Positions 1-9,263 are shown, counted from the stretch's first letter. The stretch is DNA of 27,657 nt from Pavlovales sp. CCMP2436 (GCA_026770615.1 MU631325.1:572447-600103), one strand, 5' to 3'. The notes: generated from the letters alone by a model not told the origin. Numbers and translations are program-made.

Positions 1-1893
1 CGCAACGGGCACCGGCGCACCCATCGTGCGGGTTGCCATTGAGGCGTTGAGGCCGGCAGACATGGCAGCATTGCAGGCGGGCTTGCGCCAGCTGAACCAA
101 GCGGACCCATCTGTCGAGGTGAGCTGTGCAACAATCTAGTCTTTGTCCCATGTGATACGCAAGCCCTGGCCGTGTCTAAGCACTAAACCGAGACCGAGCC
201 CTGCCCCAAAGTCCTGTCCCTACGTTGATATAATTTGATATGATTCATATATCTCTTGCAACACAATTGGTCAGTCACCTGGACTTGGGACAGCTCTTCT
301 GTCTACCACAGTCCCATATAAAACCCACAGCCCATCTCTTTGTAACGAGCAAATGATCGCTTGTGTCTTCGCGCCCGGGCATTTTTTTTCCTTTTAATTT
401 TTTTTTAATATATAATAGTTCTTTTAACGCCTCCCCGCTATTGCAGCCTCTGTTGCTGTCGTGGGGGCATGGCGCTGGTCTGCCTGCTGTCCTCTCCTGC
501 CCGCTAAGCACTATTGCTTGCAACAGGTTAAAAGAACTTTTTCTTTTTTTTTTTTTCTCTTTTTTTTTTACAGGTCAGCCACCTCGACTCGGGTGAGCTT
601 GTCCTCGGCACGTGCGGCGAGGTACACCTCGAGCGCTGCTTGCGAGACCTCAAAGATGACTTCGCGCGTGTCGAGTTCAAGGTGTCTCCCCCGCTCATCC
701 CCTTTCGCGAGAGCGTGGCGACCGGCAGCGTTGGCGCTGCCGAGACGCGCACGGCCGACCGCCGCTACAAGCTGCGCGTCGTCGCGCGGCCGCTCTCCGC
801 GGGTGCGGTCGCGTGGCTGAGCGCGCGCGCACGGCTGTGCCCATCTGTGGAGGATGACGGCGCCGAAGCGGCCGCACGGGCGGCCGAGGCGATGCTGGCT
901 GACGGCGATGGCGAGGAGCTAGGCGAGGGCGCGGCCGGTGCGCTGGAGCGGCTACTGCGCGGCGAGTCGCCGTTGCTCTCCCTCGGGAGTTCCGAGAGTT
1001 GCCCCAAGGGCGCGTGCGAGGACGCCGACATGGCCGAGCTCGGCGCCTCGGCCGGCTGCGTGGCCGTGGGGCTTGGGCCCGCGGTGCACCCGACCTGCGT
1101 CCTGTTCGCGAGCAAGCCGATCGCCTCGGCGCTCGCAGCCGCGCGCGCCGGCGGCGTGACGGCGGCGGACGAGGCGGGCGGCAGCGACGTGGCGGCGTTG
1201 CTAATCTGCTTCGCGCCGGCGATCGTGGCGGGCTTCCAGGCGGCGGCCGGCTCGGGCCCGCTGTGCGAGGAGCCGATGGCGGGCCTCGCCTTCTCTATCG
1301 AGGCGATTGAGGCCGTGTGCGAGGGTGGCGAGGGCGGCGAGGGCGATGCGGCGCTGCGCTTGGTCGCGGACGAGGACTCGGTTGCGCGCTGCGGGCCGCT
1401 CGGCGTGCAGCTGATGGCCGCTTCGCGCGACGCGTGCCGGCAGGCCTACCTCGCGAGCGCGCCGCGGCTCGTGGAGGCCGTGTACGCGTGCGGGCTGCAG
1501 TGCACGCAGGAGGTGATGGGGCGCATGTACGGCGTGCTGAGCAAGCGGCGCGCGCGCGTGACGCGCGAGGAGATGATTGAGGGCACGCCCCTCTTCGTCG
1601 TGCACGCCTTCTTACCAGTTGTCGAGAGCATCGGCTTCGCCGGCGAGATCCGCAAGATGACCTCGGGCGCCGCGCACCCGCAGCTCGTGTTCAGCCACTG
1701 GCAGCGACTTGAGGTAGACCCACTCGAGCAGCTCCTGCTCTCGACTATCGATGACGACGAGTTCAACCGCGACTCGAGCAAGAACATCGCGCGCGCCTAC
1801 GTGCGCGCCGTGCGGCTGCGCAAGGGGCTGCTCGTCGAGGACAAGCTCGTCGAAGTGGCCACCAAGCAGCGCACGCGCGCGCGTAAGAAGTGA
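1..1893 (+). CDS. EFL1: Elongation factor-like GTPase 1 (ribosome assembly), 3' part, two exons
   Basis: This is the C-terminal half of the cytoplasmic GTPase that works with SBDS to release eIF6 from pre-60S ribosomal subunits. The coding parts are 2-118 and 574-1893, joined in phase 0 by a GT-AG intron; the 5' part lies outside the window. Exon 1 reads APIVRVAIE...LNQADPSVE and exon 2 opens with LVLGTCGEVHLERCLRDL, the EF-G/EF-2 domain III-IV boundary as seen in EFL1. The EF-G-like domain V is clear (GRMYGVLSKRRARV, FLPVVESIGFAGEIRKMTSG, HPQLVFSHW). The tail (NIARAYVRAVRLRKGL, VEVATKQRTRARKK) matches the EFL1-type C-terminus rather than EF-2. A long Ala/Gly/Glu-rich insert lies between, at about residues 60-200 of exon 2. 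The stop is TGA. It is the only clear housekeeping gene here and is fully open. Neighbours give no operon-like context. Confidence 0.92.
119..573 (+). other. EFL1 intron (GT-AG, 455 bp)
   Basis: The donor is GTGAGC at 119 and the acceptor is TTTTTACAG ending at 573, after a long T/C tract at 538-570. Removing it restores an uninterrupted EFL1 frame in phase 0. It holds a perfect 11-bp inverted repeat, GTTCTTTTAAC at 418-428 and GTTAAAAGAAC at 527-537. It also holds a second, unused acceptor-like CAACAG at 521-526. Confidence 0.85.
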
Positions 1894-2361
1894 CCTGATG
1901 GGTGTCGGGCAGAGCAATATCAAAGTACATAGCTTTAACTAGACTAGGGTTGACCGTGTGGTCTGAAATTGAAAAGTCTTGTAGCTCATCGCAATAGCAC
2001 TCAGGTGCATAGTAATGCAGTTGACGATGAAACGAAGACCAACCTATATCTTCAGCGGCGTCACGCACTCGCGCTGCTCGCGCAGCCCGGTGTCTACTGC
2101 GTCAAAATTAAGGCGCACGGGGTGGAGACCCAGGTCTTCCGCTCGCAGAAGCAGCCGCAGTATAAGGAACAGCGAGATGGGGAAGAGGGCAACCACTTCT
2201 CGACCATGACGGCCCGACCCGCCTCCCTCGCTGACCGGTCCAGTGCACCCTGAGCATCTGAGCGCTCCAAGTCATGGCGCGCCAACAAGTCTTCGTGCAA
2301 CCAGAGCCGCACACAGCACCGCGCCACTCAGCTCCCCGACATTCCGCCCGCCGCCGCGCAG
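1894..2361. other. Intergenic stretch, nothing recognised
   Basis: This lies between the EFL1 stop and the next plausible start. Only short open frames without recognisable motifs occur. No repeat, RNA gene or clear promoter was seen; it presumably holds the EFL1 3' UTR and the promoter of the next gene. Confidence 0.4.
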
Positions 2362-3120
2362 ATGCCGCTAACGACGAAGGCGCCGATCTCCAATGAAAAG
2401 CCGCCACCGTCACCATGCGACGCGGCGTTGGTGCACCTTGCCGAGGTAGCAAGAATTGATCTCTCTGTCGCAGGGATGGCGTACGACGATGCCAAGGGAG
2501 ACGCTGACGAGGCGCTCACGCTGCTGCTCAACGCGACTAAACACGCGGCCGAGCAGCAGGAGATCGCAGAGAAGGCGGCCGCGCGGCAGAAGGCGGCGGA
2601 GGAAAAGACGGTGGCGCGATGGGCTGCGGATGAGCTGCGGACCAAGGCAAGGGAGGCGGCAGAGGCGCAGCACAAGGCGCGGATCAGGGAGAAGCAGTTT
2701 AAAGCCAACCCGAACAAGGCGAATCAGGCGGTAGCCAACGCGGCGGCCCAGGAGAAGAGGACGAAGGCGGCTGAGGCGAAGTCGGCTGGGGCAAAGGTGG
2801 CGACAGAGAATCAGACGCAGGCGCCAAAAGCGAAGGCGCACGCGAAGCCAGCTCCGGCCCCAACCCCAACCCCAACCCCAACCTCGAATACTCGCCCGGC
2901 GCTGATAAACCGACCGCCACCGCCGCTCGGACAGGAGCAGCACCCCGACTTGCACGAGCAGATGAAGCCGCACGTGGGAGTCAGCGTTGCCGGCCACAAG
3001 ACGCAGCCGAAGACCGAGGGCGAGGCGACCGGCACGAAGGGCAAGGCGAGCGCAGCTGCGCCACTACCTAAGCCATCGACGCCGGCCGCCACGGATCCCG
3101 GAACCAGTGCTGCCAACTGA
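2362..3120 (+). CDS. Hypothetical Ala/Lys-rich protein with possible UBA-like N-terminus
   Basis: The product is 252 residues. Residues about 20-60 (HLAEVARIDLSVAGMAYDDA, then DADEALTLLLNATKHA) have the spacing of a small three-helix UBA-like ubiquitin-binding fold; this is a weak pattern match. Residues about 60-150 form a charged Ala/Lys/Glu/Gln helix, probably a coiled coil. The C-terminal half is low-complexity and rich in Pro, Thr, Lys and Ala, with a PTPTPTPT run encoded by CCCCAA repeats. No signal peptide or membrane segment is seen. The start is the first ATG of the frame and the stop is TGA. The low complexity makes family assignment unsafe, and a non-coding origin cannot be excluded, although the frame is long and codon use is GC-rich like its neighbours. 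Confidence 0.5.
   Translation: MPLTTKAPISNEKPPPSPCDAALVHLAEVARIDLSVAGMAYDDAKGDADEALTLLLNATKHAAEQQEIAEKAAARQKAAEEKTVARWAADELRTKAREAAEAQHKARIREKQFKANPNKANQAVANAAAQEKRTKAAEAKSAGAKVATENQTQAPKAKAHAKPAPAPTPTPTPTSNTRPALINRPPPPLGQEQHPDLHEQMKPHVGVSVAGHKTQPKTEGEATGTKGKASAAAPLPKPSTPAATDPGTSAAN
2858..2881 (+). repeat. (CCCCAA)4 microsatellite inside the coding region
   Basis: Four perfect CCCCAA units encode the Pro-Thr run of the hypothetical protein. The unit equals the ciliate telomere repeat, but four units inside an open frame do not indicate a telomere. Confidence 0.8.
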
Positions 3121-3537
3121 CAGCGCTCGATCCGACGAATCCCGGACTTGTTCGATGAAAGCCGATGTACGGACGGCTCGCTGCTACGTACAGCGTGTCG
3201 TCCAGCCTATTCGCGGGACTTGGGGATCGCATTCAGGTGCATCGCAAAGGGATTGCATCTTCCCTTATCACTCACTGACAGGCGGCGCATCGTGGGCTGT
3301 GTCGTCGTGTGGCTACCAGTCGAGCACACACACAGTGTTGCCATCTTCATCGAGGCTGATTGCTGCCCAGGGGGGCTGAGCGCCCCCTCCCACTGCAGAT
3401 AACATGAAAGCCACCTCCCTCAACGCCTAGGGCGTTTGCGGGTGTGTTGAAGGGTCATACTAACTAACTAACTAACTATGATTGTCCTACGACCCGGACC
3501 CGTTAAAAGGGACACGTGAGTTGCCAGCCGCCCTTAC
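3121..3537. repeat. Intergenic region with dispersed fragment C and a CTAA microsatellite
   Basis: At about 3286-3345 lies a fragment that translates as RRIVGCVVVWLPVEHT. A related fragment on the opposite strand at about 20203-20262 reads RHTVGCVAVWLPVETLQ, so this is a dispersed, formerly coding repeat. A (CTAA)n run at 3460-3478 lies just upstream of the retroelement-like remnant. No intact gene was seen. Confidence 0.5.
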
Positions 3538-4344
3538 ATGAACCCTTGTTCCGGCTCTAAAATTGCATTGCACGGAGGAGTCCCAATTGGAGACGACAAC
3601 TTCATCAGGCTGCATCTTGACGACGTGTGGAAGAAGATCGAGGCGGACGCGCGCAGGATACACAACACCTTGCGCGACCACCCGCAGCACCGACACCAGA
3701 TGCTCACGCTCAGCACGCAGCACACCATCGACTACTGGCTGCAGCACGTGCACCCCGACCACACGCTTGAGCTCGCTCAGCGGATGGACGCCCTCATCAC
3801 CGAGCTCTCGAACGACATCGCCGGCATCGATATCGACGCCGTGCCCCTCGGGCCCGAGCGCAAGCAACTCCTTATGCGATTAGGGGGGCTGGGCCTGCGC
3901 GCGCGCGTGCAGCTCCGCAACGCAGCATACGCGAGCACGGTTGCAAAAGTCATCCCCCTCCTTGCACCCTCCCTTAATAACACAGGCCAGACGGTTCCGG
4001 GCTACTATGCTACGCCGCACATCACACAGCTCATCGGCGCGGGCTCGTTCGACAGTGGCTCCTACAACTTGGGGCCATTCCTCGCTTCAGGCTGCGCCGT
4101 CGCCATGGGTGCAGATGCAGCGTGGGCAGAGCTCCAAGCGTGTGTAGCCCTAACTGGCAGCCTAACCCCCGCGTCAGGCCCCCTTGCGCAACCCTTCTCC
4201 TCTATGGGCGCCGGCATTCAAAAGCTCCAGCACGGCATTGCCGCCCGGGGTGTAGTACTAAGACCAGTTAGTTACTGTGGGGAGACCCCGCTGAGCTTCA
4301 CGACACTGAGCTTCGATGATCACGCAGGTGCAATATACACATAA
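3538..4344 (+). pseudogene. Retroelement remnant resembling the region C-terminal to a reverse transcriptase
   Basis: The 268-residue frame resembles the segment that follows the reverse transcriptase in many algal and protist retroelement proteins. It has GVPIGDDNFIRLHL near the start, then helical HIDYWLQHV-type text (here TIDYWLQHVHPD), then RLGGLGLRARVQLRNAAYAS at residues about 113-132. The catalytic YxDD motif and everything N-terminal to GVPIG are missing, and an in-frame TGA lies at 3517-3519. After residue about 200 the frame drifts into text without motifs. A CTAA microsatellite lies upstream and a long TA tract directly downstream, the kind of 3' tail some non-LTR elements have. 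It is most simply a 5'-truncated insertion. The family assignment rests on memory of the GGLGLR pattern and needs a profile search. Confidence 0.5.
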
Positions 4345-4373
4345 ATACAAATTTAAACACATACATACACACA

Positions 4374-4517
<144 letters not shown>

Positions 4518-4540
4518 CAGTGCGGCGGTTCCGATAGAAA

Positions 4541-4740
4541 TGCACCGGACTCCATACTGGGAAACAGGTCCAGGACTTGGCTTTTGGAAGGGATGGTCGC
4601 GTCCGCTTTTAAAAAAAATTGAAACATTTTGATTTTTTTTAATTGAAATTTGGGAAGGTTGTTTTGGCGGGAAATCGTACTGGTTTGGCGGGTGGGGGGG
4701 GCGGGAATTTGAAAGGGCCTGGAGGGGCGCGGGGGGCGTT
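4541..4740 (-). repeat. Dispersed repeat family A, copy 1
   Basis: The reverse complement of this stretch aligns by eye with 13163-13341. Shared blocks include CAATTTCCCGCCAAAACA-like text (here CGATTTCCCGCCAAAACA), CCCAAATTTCAA, AAAAGCGG and CAAGTCCTGGACCT versus CCAGTCCTGAACCT. There are no coding signs. The two copies are in inverted orientation. Confidence 0.7.
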
Positions 4741-4898
4741 TGAATTCCGTTTCGCGCCAAAAACCCGTCATTTCGCCCCTAGAGGGGATTTGGGCTAACT
4801 GGGGGCCCTCGGGCACACTGAGTTCATATTTGAAACCAGTTAGGAAAGCCGCAGAATAGCTCGAAATAGCTCAAGGCCTACCAGATCTGGCGCGGGCC

Positions 4899-5051
4899 CG
4901 GCTCTTAGAAAAGGCGTAACGTACGGGGATTATCCGCGGTATCCGTGGGGCCCCGTGGGGCCCCGGGCTATGTGACAAGTTAGTTATATGTTAGTCACAT
5001 AGGCGCCTCCGGCGGGGCCCCCGGGGGCCCTGCGGGGCTTTCTAAGAGCCG
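4899..5051 (+). mobile_element. 153-bp MITE with 13-bp terminal inverted repeats
   Basis: The left end CGGCTCTTAGAAA (4899-4911) is the exact reverse complement of the right end TTTCTAAGAGCCG (5039-5051). The element is flanked by a perfect 10-bp direct repeat, GGCGCGGGCC (4889-4898 and 5052-5061), which looks like a target site duplication. The inside is strongly self-complementary GC-rich sequence (GGGGCCCC runs) around an AT core with ATGTGAC/GTCACAT arms. It has no coding capacity, so it would depend on a transposase elsewhere. A second copy, inverted, ends at the assembly gap near 12780. Confidence 0.88.
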
Positions 5052-5124
5052 GGCGCGGGCCCGGAGCTCACTCGACGGCGGATGGCCCTAAGGACTAAAT
5101 GAATAGAGTTGATTGATTCCGTAT

Positions 5125-5205
5125 GTACTTAGTCAATAATTGTACTCAGTCAATAATTGTACTTGGTCAATAATTGTATTTAGTCAATAATTGTACTTAG
5201 TCAAT
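5125..5205 (+). repeat. 17-bp tandem repeat, about 4.8 units
   Basis: Units of GTACTTAGTCAATAATT start at 5125, 5142, 5159 and 5176, with a partial unit at 5193; each differs by zero to two bases. The block lies 85-165 bp beyond the stop codon of the gene on the minus strand. No function is visible. Confidence 0.9.
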
Positions 5206-5290
5206 CGTGGGCTAATGGGCCCGCCTGCCTCGAGCGCGCGAGGGCGCTGGGCGGCTTTAAAAAAAACGCCGCACCCGTCCTTACATGTCC

Positions 5291-6610
5291 TTACATGTCG
5301 GTGTCGGACGAGTCGTCGCTGAAAATCTGTGTGTCGAAGTCGAAGCTCAGCGGCGGGACCACCGGCGGCGGGACCACCGGCATCGCGACGTCCTCCTCGT
5401 AGTTCCACGTGTCGATGTCGTAGAAGCCCTGCGCGCGGCACTGGAAGGACGCGGTGGTGACGCGCGTGTCGAAGTCATGTATCTGCTGCTGGAAGAGGGC
5501 CTTGTAGTGCGTGAACTCGCGGTCGCCGTCCTCGAGCCCCGGCAGATGCATGCCCATGTCGATGAACATGCGGCACCACTCACGCGCGTCGCAGAAGCTG
5601 TTCTTCTCGATGAGCACCGCGACGAAGCGCTCTCCGTGCGACTCGACGTTGTAGAGGGGGCGCACGTGCAAGCCCGTGTGGTAGCAGCCGCCCACGATCC
5701 CCGCGTACTCCGCGGACGGCGCGATGGAGGGCAGGCAGTTGAGCGCGCTGAAGACCCACTTCTCCGGGCTCATGGTGAAGTTCTCCACGACGACGTACGT
5801 GTACACCAGGTTGACGAGCTTGATGTAAATCTCGGCGAAGGAGCGGGGTGCGGAGTCGCCGTTCCCGCTTACCGCGGAGTCGCCGTTCGTAGCGACGCGC
5901 GCCGCCAGGACGAGGGCCTGCTCGAGCGCGTCGTCCAGCATGATGCCCTGCGTCTCGCCCGAGGTCAGGAACGGGGCGAAGTAGTTGCCCACGTCCGAGG
6001 TGCGGATGCACTCCTCCATCGCCTCGCGGCTGGCGCACCTGTCGTGCTCCTCCAGGTGCATCACCACGCAGGCGCAGCGCAGCCCGGCGGAGGTCGGGTC
6101 CGGGTCCTCACGCGCGAGCAGCCAGCTCAGCGCGATCGAGCCCTCGCGCAGGTAGGGCTGTAGCGCCGCCGAGCTGAGGAAGCCCAGCGAGAAGCGCGCG
6201 ACGGTCGTGCCGTGCGACAGCGCGGTCACCCAGGAGAGGAGGCGCAGCAGGAAGACCTGGTTCAGCGAGTCGACAAGTGTGCTCGTGCAAAAGTGCTGGA
6301 AGCCTGTGCCGAGGAAGGAGTGGGCGTAGGCGGTGCCATTGGCGAACATGGAGAAGGCGTAGAGGAAGGCCGCGAGGCTGCGGCCGTTCGTGTAGTAGCG
6401 CTGCATGTTGTACACGAAGACGGCGGGGACGGCGGCGCTCGCTGGTGTTGGACAATCGCCTCGTCGCCGCCACCCGGCGAACGTAGCGCGTGGCGCGGGC
6501 GTGCGCTCGTCATCGCGCGCACCGAGCAAACGCTCCCAATCGACGCCAGAGCGCCCTCCGCCATTGATAATTGAAATTTGGTATGGACAACCTGTCCCAG
6601 TCTGACTCAT
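5291..6610 (-). CDS. Unknown 439-residue protein with acidic tail
   Basis: This is an uninterrupted frame ending in TAA. The first ATG is at 6610, but the first about 60 residues lie in a duplicated segment (6438-6960) that also sits upstream of a different gene near 16,280. The original start may therefore be the ATG at 6404-6406 (MQRYYTNGRSLAAFL), giving about 371 residues. The core looks like a globular alpha-helical protein (SFLGTGFQHFCTSTLVDSLN, YFAPFLTSGETQGIMLDDAL, EFTHYKALFQQQIHDFD). A Pro/Val stretch and an acidic C-terminus (DDSSDTDM) end it. No catalytic motif, signal peptide or convincing membrane helix was recognised. It follows a decayed kinase-LRR gene on the same strand. I do not recognise the family. 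Confidence 0.6.
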   Translation of the reverse strand: MSQTGTGCPYQISIINGGGRSGVDWERLLGARDDERTPAPRATFAGWRRRGDCPTPASAAVPAVFVYNMQRYYTNGRSLAAFLYAFSMFANGTAYAHSFLGTGFQHFCTSTLVDSLNQVFLLRLLSWVTALSHGTTVARFSLGFLSSAALQPYLREGSIALSWLLAREDPDPTSAGLRCACVVMHLEEHDRCASREAMEECIRTSDVGNYFAPFLTSGETQGIMLDDALEQALVLAARVATNGDSAVSGNGDSAPRSFAEIYIKLVNLVYTYVVVENFTMSPEKWVFSALNCLPSIAPSAEYAGIVGGCYHTGLHVRPLYNVESHGERFVAVLIEKNSFCDAREWCRMFIDMGMHLPGLEDGDREFTHYKALFQQQIHDFDTRVTTASFQCRAQGFYDIDTWNYEEDVAMPVVPPPVVPPLSFDFDTQIFSDDSSDTDM

Positions 6611-6960
6611 TCACGTTCTGTTAGAGGCGACAAGTCTTCTGTGGGCTGAAAACGGCTAAAAAACGGCCGGAATGGACTGGTCCGATGGTCAGCAAGGCCC
6701 AAATTTTAAAAAGCAGGCCGGAGTGGCGACCAGGCTTGAAGAGCCAGGCAGTCCGGATGGCCGACTCAGACTCCTTGCCAAACTTGTTGCCCCCTTGCCA
6801 GAGCATGGTCGGCGGCGTCGTTGAAAATTAAAGTTTAACATTACATACGGAAAATGCGTAAGATTAACGCGGAGATTGATGCGAGATACACGCGACATTT
6901 ACAAAGACAGGGCAGCCTCATGGCGACCAGTCTTCGAAAGCCTGGCAGTCCGGATGGCCG
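6438..6960 (-). repeat. LRR-tail/spacer/5'-gene duplication, copy 1
   Basis: Read on the minus strand, this segment matches about 15517-16283 on the plus strand along most of its length, for example TTAATCTTACGCATTTTCCG, CCACAGAAGACTTGTCGCC, ATGAGTCAGACTGGGACA and GATTGGGAGCGTTTGCTCGG. Copy 2 is longer by about 230 bp, an extra LRR-tail unit. The segment joins the 3' end of an LRR gene to the 5' part of the next gene. Confidence 0.88.
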
Positions 6961-8975
6961 ACTTGGACGCGCCCCCGAAATTGTTGCCTCTGATGTAGGG
7001 CACGGTCAGCGACGCGTTGACCTCGAGCGCCTTGCCGAGCCCGAGCGCGCCCGCGTCGCCGATCTGGCTGTGCCAGAGGATGAGCGTGGTCAGCACGCGT
7101 TGACCTCGAGCGCCTTGCCGAGGCCGACCGCGCCCACGTCCCCGATCTTGTTGCTCATGAGGCTGAGCGCCTTCAGCGACGCGTCGTTGACCTCCAGCGC
7201 CTTGCCGAGCCTGACCGCGCTCGCATCGCTGATCTCGTTTCTGTCGAGGTTGAGCTTGGTCAGCGACGCATTTACCTTGAGAACGTGCAGCACGCCACGC
7301 AGCTCATCTGCGCTCAGCGCGCCCGCCGTCGAGGGCAGCTGCCGACAGTGTGTGAGCTCCACGACCTAATTACCCACACGAGCAGCGAGCATAGAGAGGC
7401 AACGCGCGTCTTCCGTCTCCGCCCCCGCCTTGCGCTTGGCCTCCGCCTTGAGATCCGCCTCCAGGCTGCTTGCCGGCGAGGAGCGCTTCGACGAGGACGC
7501 CGAAGCTGAACACGTCCGCCTTGGCGTTGGTGGGGCGCCCCAGGAGCACCTCGGGCGCCGCGTAAGAGGGCGTCCATCCGGCCGCGTGCGCCTGCGAGCA
7601 CGACATGTTGGCGGCCAGGCCCACGTCGGCCAGCATAAAGAGGCCCAGGCCAGATTGGAACAGCACGTTGGCGGGCTTCACGTCCCAGTGCACGACGGGC
7701 AGCTCGAGCGTATGCAGGTAGCTAAGTGCGCGTGCGGTGTCCCGCGACGCGCGCCGCCCGGCCGCGGCCCAGGCCACGCTCGACGGGTCCCTCTCGAGCA
7801 CGTCGGCCAAGGATTTACCCTCCATCAGCTCCGTCACGATCATGAAGTTGCCCGAGTCGTCGCACGCGCCCACAAAGATGATGATGTGCTCGTGCTTCAG
7901 GCGGTGCAGCATGTCCACCTCCCTCGCAAACTCCTTGGTTGCGGCGGCGGCACCCGCTGCGTTGAGGCGCTTCACCGCGACGCGCCGGACGCCCTTGTGC
8001 CGCGCTGCGTACACCGTGCCAAAGCCGCCGCTGCCCAGCACGACGTCGCCGCCGTCACGGCCACGCTCCATCTGCACGTCTACCGGGCGCACGTACCACT
8101 CCGCGCGCGGTGCGGGCGGCGGCAGGCTCTTCAGCCCGGCACCGTGGTGCGCGTCGCCGCCGCCGCCTCGCTCGGCGAGGCGGTGGTAGCTTGCACACCG
8201 CACGTCGTCGGGCGCGTAGATCTCGCCGGGCCGGTGCATCACGTCCACCACGTACGTCGAGCCGTACACGTGAACAACGTTCCAGGCGTGTGCCCCTGCA
8301 CCCTGCGCGCCGCCAAAGTTGCCGCGCACGAGCGCGCAGCTGAGGCCCAGCGCGTCGCAGAGCACCTTGAAGAGCAGCGCGCGGTGGCGGCACACACCAA
8401 AGTTGACGTCGCCCAGCTTCACGATCGGCGAGTCCTTGTCGCGCATGAGCGCCGCGAGCTCCTCCTCGCAGTCCTCCAAGATGCTCGACGACACGCCTCC
8501 GAGCCGCTCGGACACCGGCTCGCCCAGGAGCTTGATGCGTTCGCGCGTGTCCGTGATGCGGCTCGCGCGCGCAATCGCGTCGGCCACGAACGCGCGCAGA
8601 GACTTGTCCACGCGCGCGTCCACGAGCAGCACCTCGCGCACGCCGCTAGCGACTGCGCGCATGCGAGAGAGCGCCTCGGGCGAAGGGAGGACACCCGCTG
8701 CGCCGGTGGACAGGCGGCCAGGGTCGAGGAAGCCCTCGCCGACGGGCTGGTCGAAGACGACCACGTGCTGGCGGAAGTAGGCCTCGGTGCTCGCCGCCAC
8801 CGGCAGCACGAGGACATTGTCCGCGCGCGGCGCTCGCCTCGAGGACCAGGTCCGAGCCCTGGCACCTGGACACACGCGCGAGCGCGCCCTTGCCCGAGCC
8901 GGTGTAGATGAGCACCTCCTTGCCCGAGAGGTCGCCGGGCAGGGCGCGCTGGAGCGCCTCCAACGAGAGAGACAT
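6899..8975 (-). pseudogene. Decayed EDR1-like transglutaminase / protein kinase / LRR gene (copy A)
   Basis: The gene starts at ATG 8973-8975 (MSLSLEALQRALPGD). A frameshift near 8830 leads into the main frame. That frame has a transglutaminase-like EDR1-type domain (FGVCRHRALLFKVLCDALGL, then AHAWNVVHV, then VVDVMHRPGEIY) and a TKL-type kinase (LGSGGFGTVY, VAVKRLN, APEVLLG). The kinase has HWD in place of HRD and DVG in place of DFG. Behind GVLVEALLAGKQPG the lower C-lobe is missing compared with copy B (25449 onward). The frame then shifts into the Lys/Ala-rich linker and meets TAA at 7370-7372 in one frame and TAG at 7366-7368 in the linker frame. LRRs continue in two further frames to 6899 (ALSADELRGVLHVLKVNASL, IGDAGALGLGKALEVNASL), ending in the family tail SAIRTARLSKTGR. 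With an internal deletion, several frameshifts and altered catalytic motifs it is most likely inactive. Confidence 0.82.
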
Positions 8976-9241
8976 CGCCTTCGAGAGCACAGGCGCAGTG
9001 CCGCGCTCGCCTGCGAATCTATTCGTCTTCGCCGATTCCCGAGATTTTACTGAAAGTATTTTTTTTAAATGTCGAACCCGGCCCTGCCGAGTCGGATGGC
9101 AGAGCGTAGTGCCTGCACGAAGCCTGCGACCGTCAGTTCGTCACGGCCCGCCCAGCTCGGCGCACAGGGGTGTTATTGTGAATTTCCCTAAGGGCTACTT
9201 TTTTTTGATTTCGGTATTCCCCAAAGAGAGATGATGAAGAG

Positions 9242-9263
9242 GTCATCACCACGTGGTGGTGAC
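9242..9263. promoter_or_regulatory. Palindrome 1, CACGTG-centred
   Basis: The sequence TCATCACCACGTGGTGGTGA is palindromic apart from one mismatched pair. A second, related palindrome lies about 89 bp away (9331-9352). The two are separated by AT-rich DNA at the edge of the virus-like island. They could be binding sites of a dimeric protein or remnants of an element end. Confidence 0.5.

Noticed and set aside
2858..2881. Telomeric repeat CCCCAA
   Set aside because: Only four units, inside an open reading frame where they encode Pro-Thr. Better explained as a coding microsatellite.
3148..3402. Small plus-strand gene ending in GLSAPSHCR
   Set aside because: Only the VGCVVVWLPVE part has a relative in the window, and that relative is itself in repeat-like DNA, so it is treated as a dispersed fragment.
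5285..6163. Open frame of 292 codons on the plus strand
   Set aside because: Antisense to the 439-residue frame and rich in Arg, Val and His without motifs. The minus-strand frame looks more like a globular protein.
7430..8911. Long open frame of 493 codons on the plus strand
   Set aside because: It is antisense to the EDR1-kinase gene and has an Arg/His/Ala-rich composition typical of the shadow of GC-rich coding DNA. The minus strand carries the conserved motifs.
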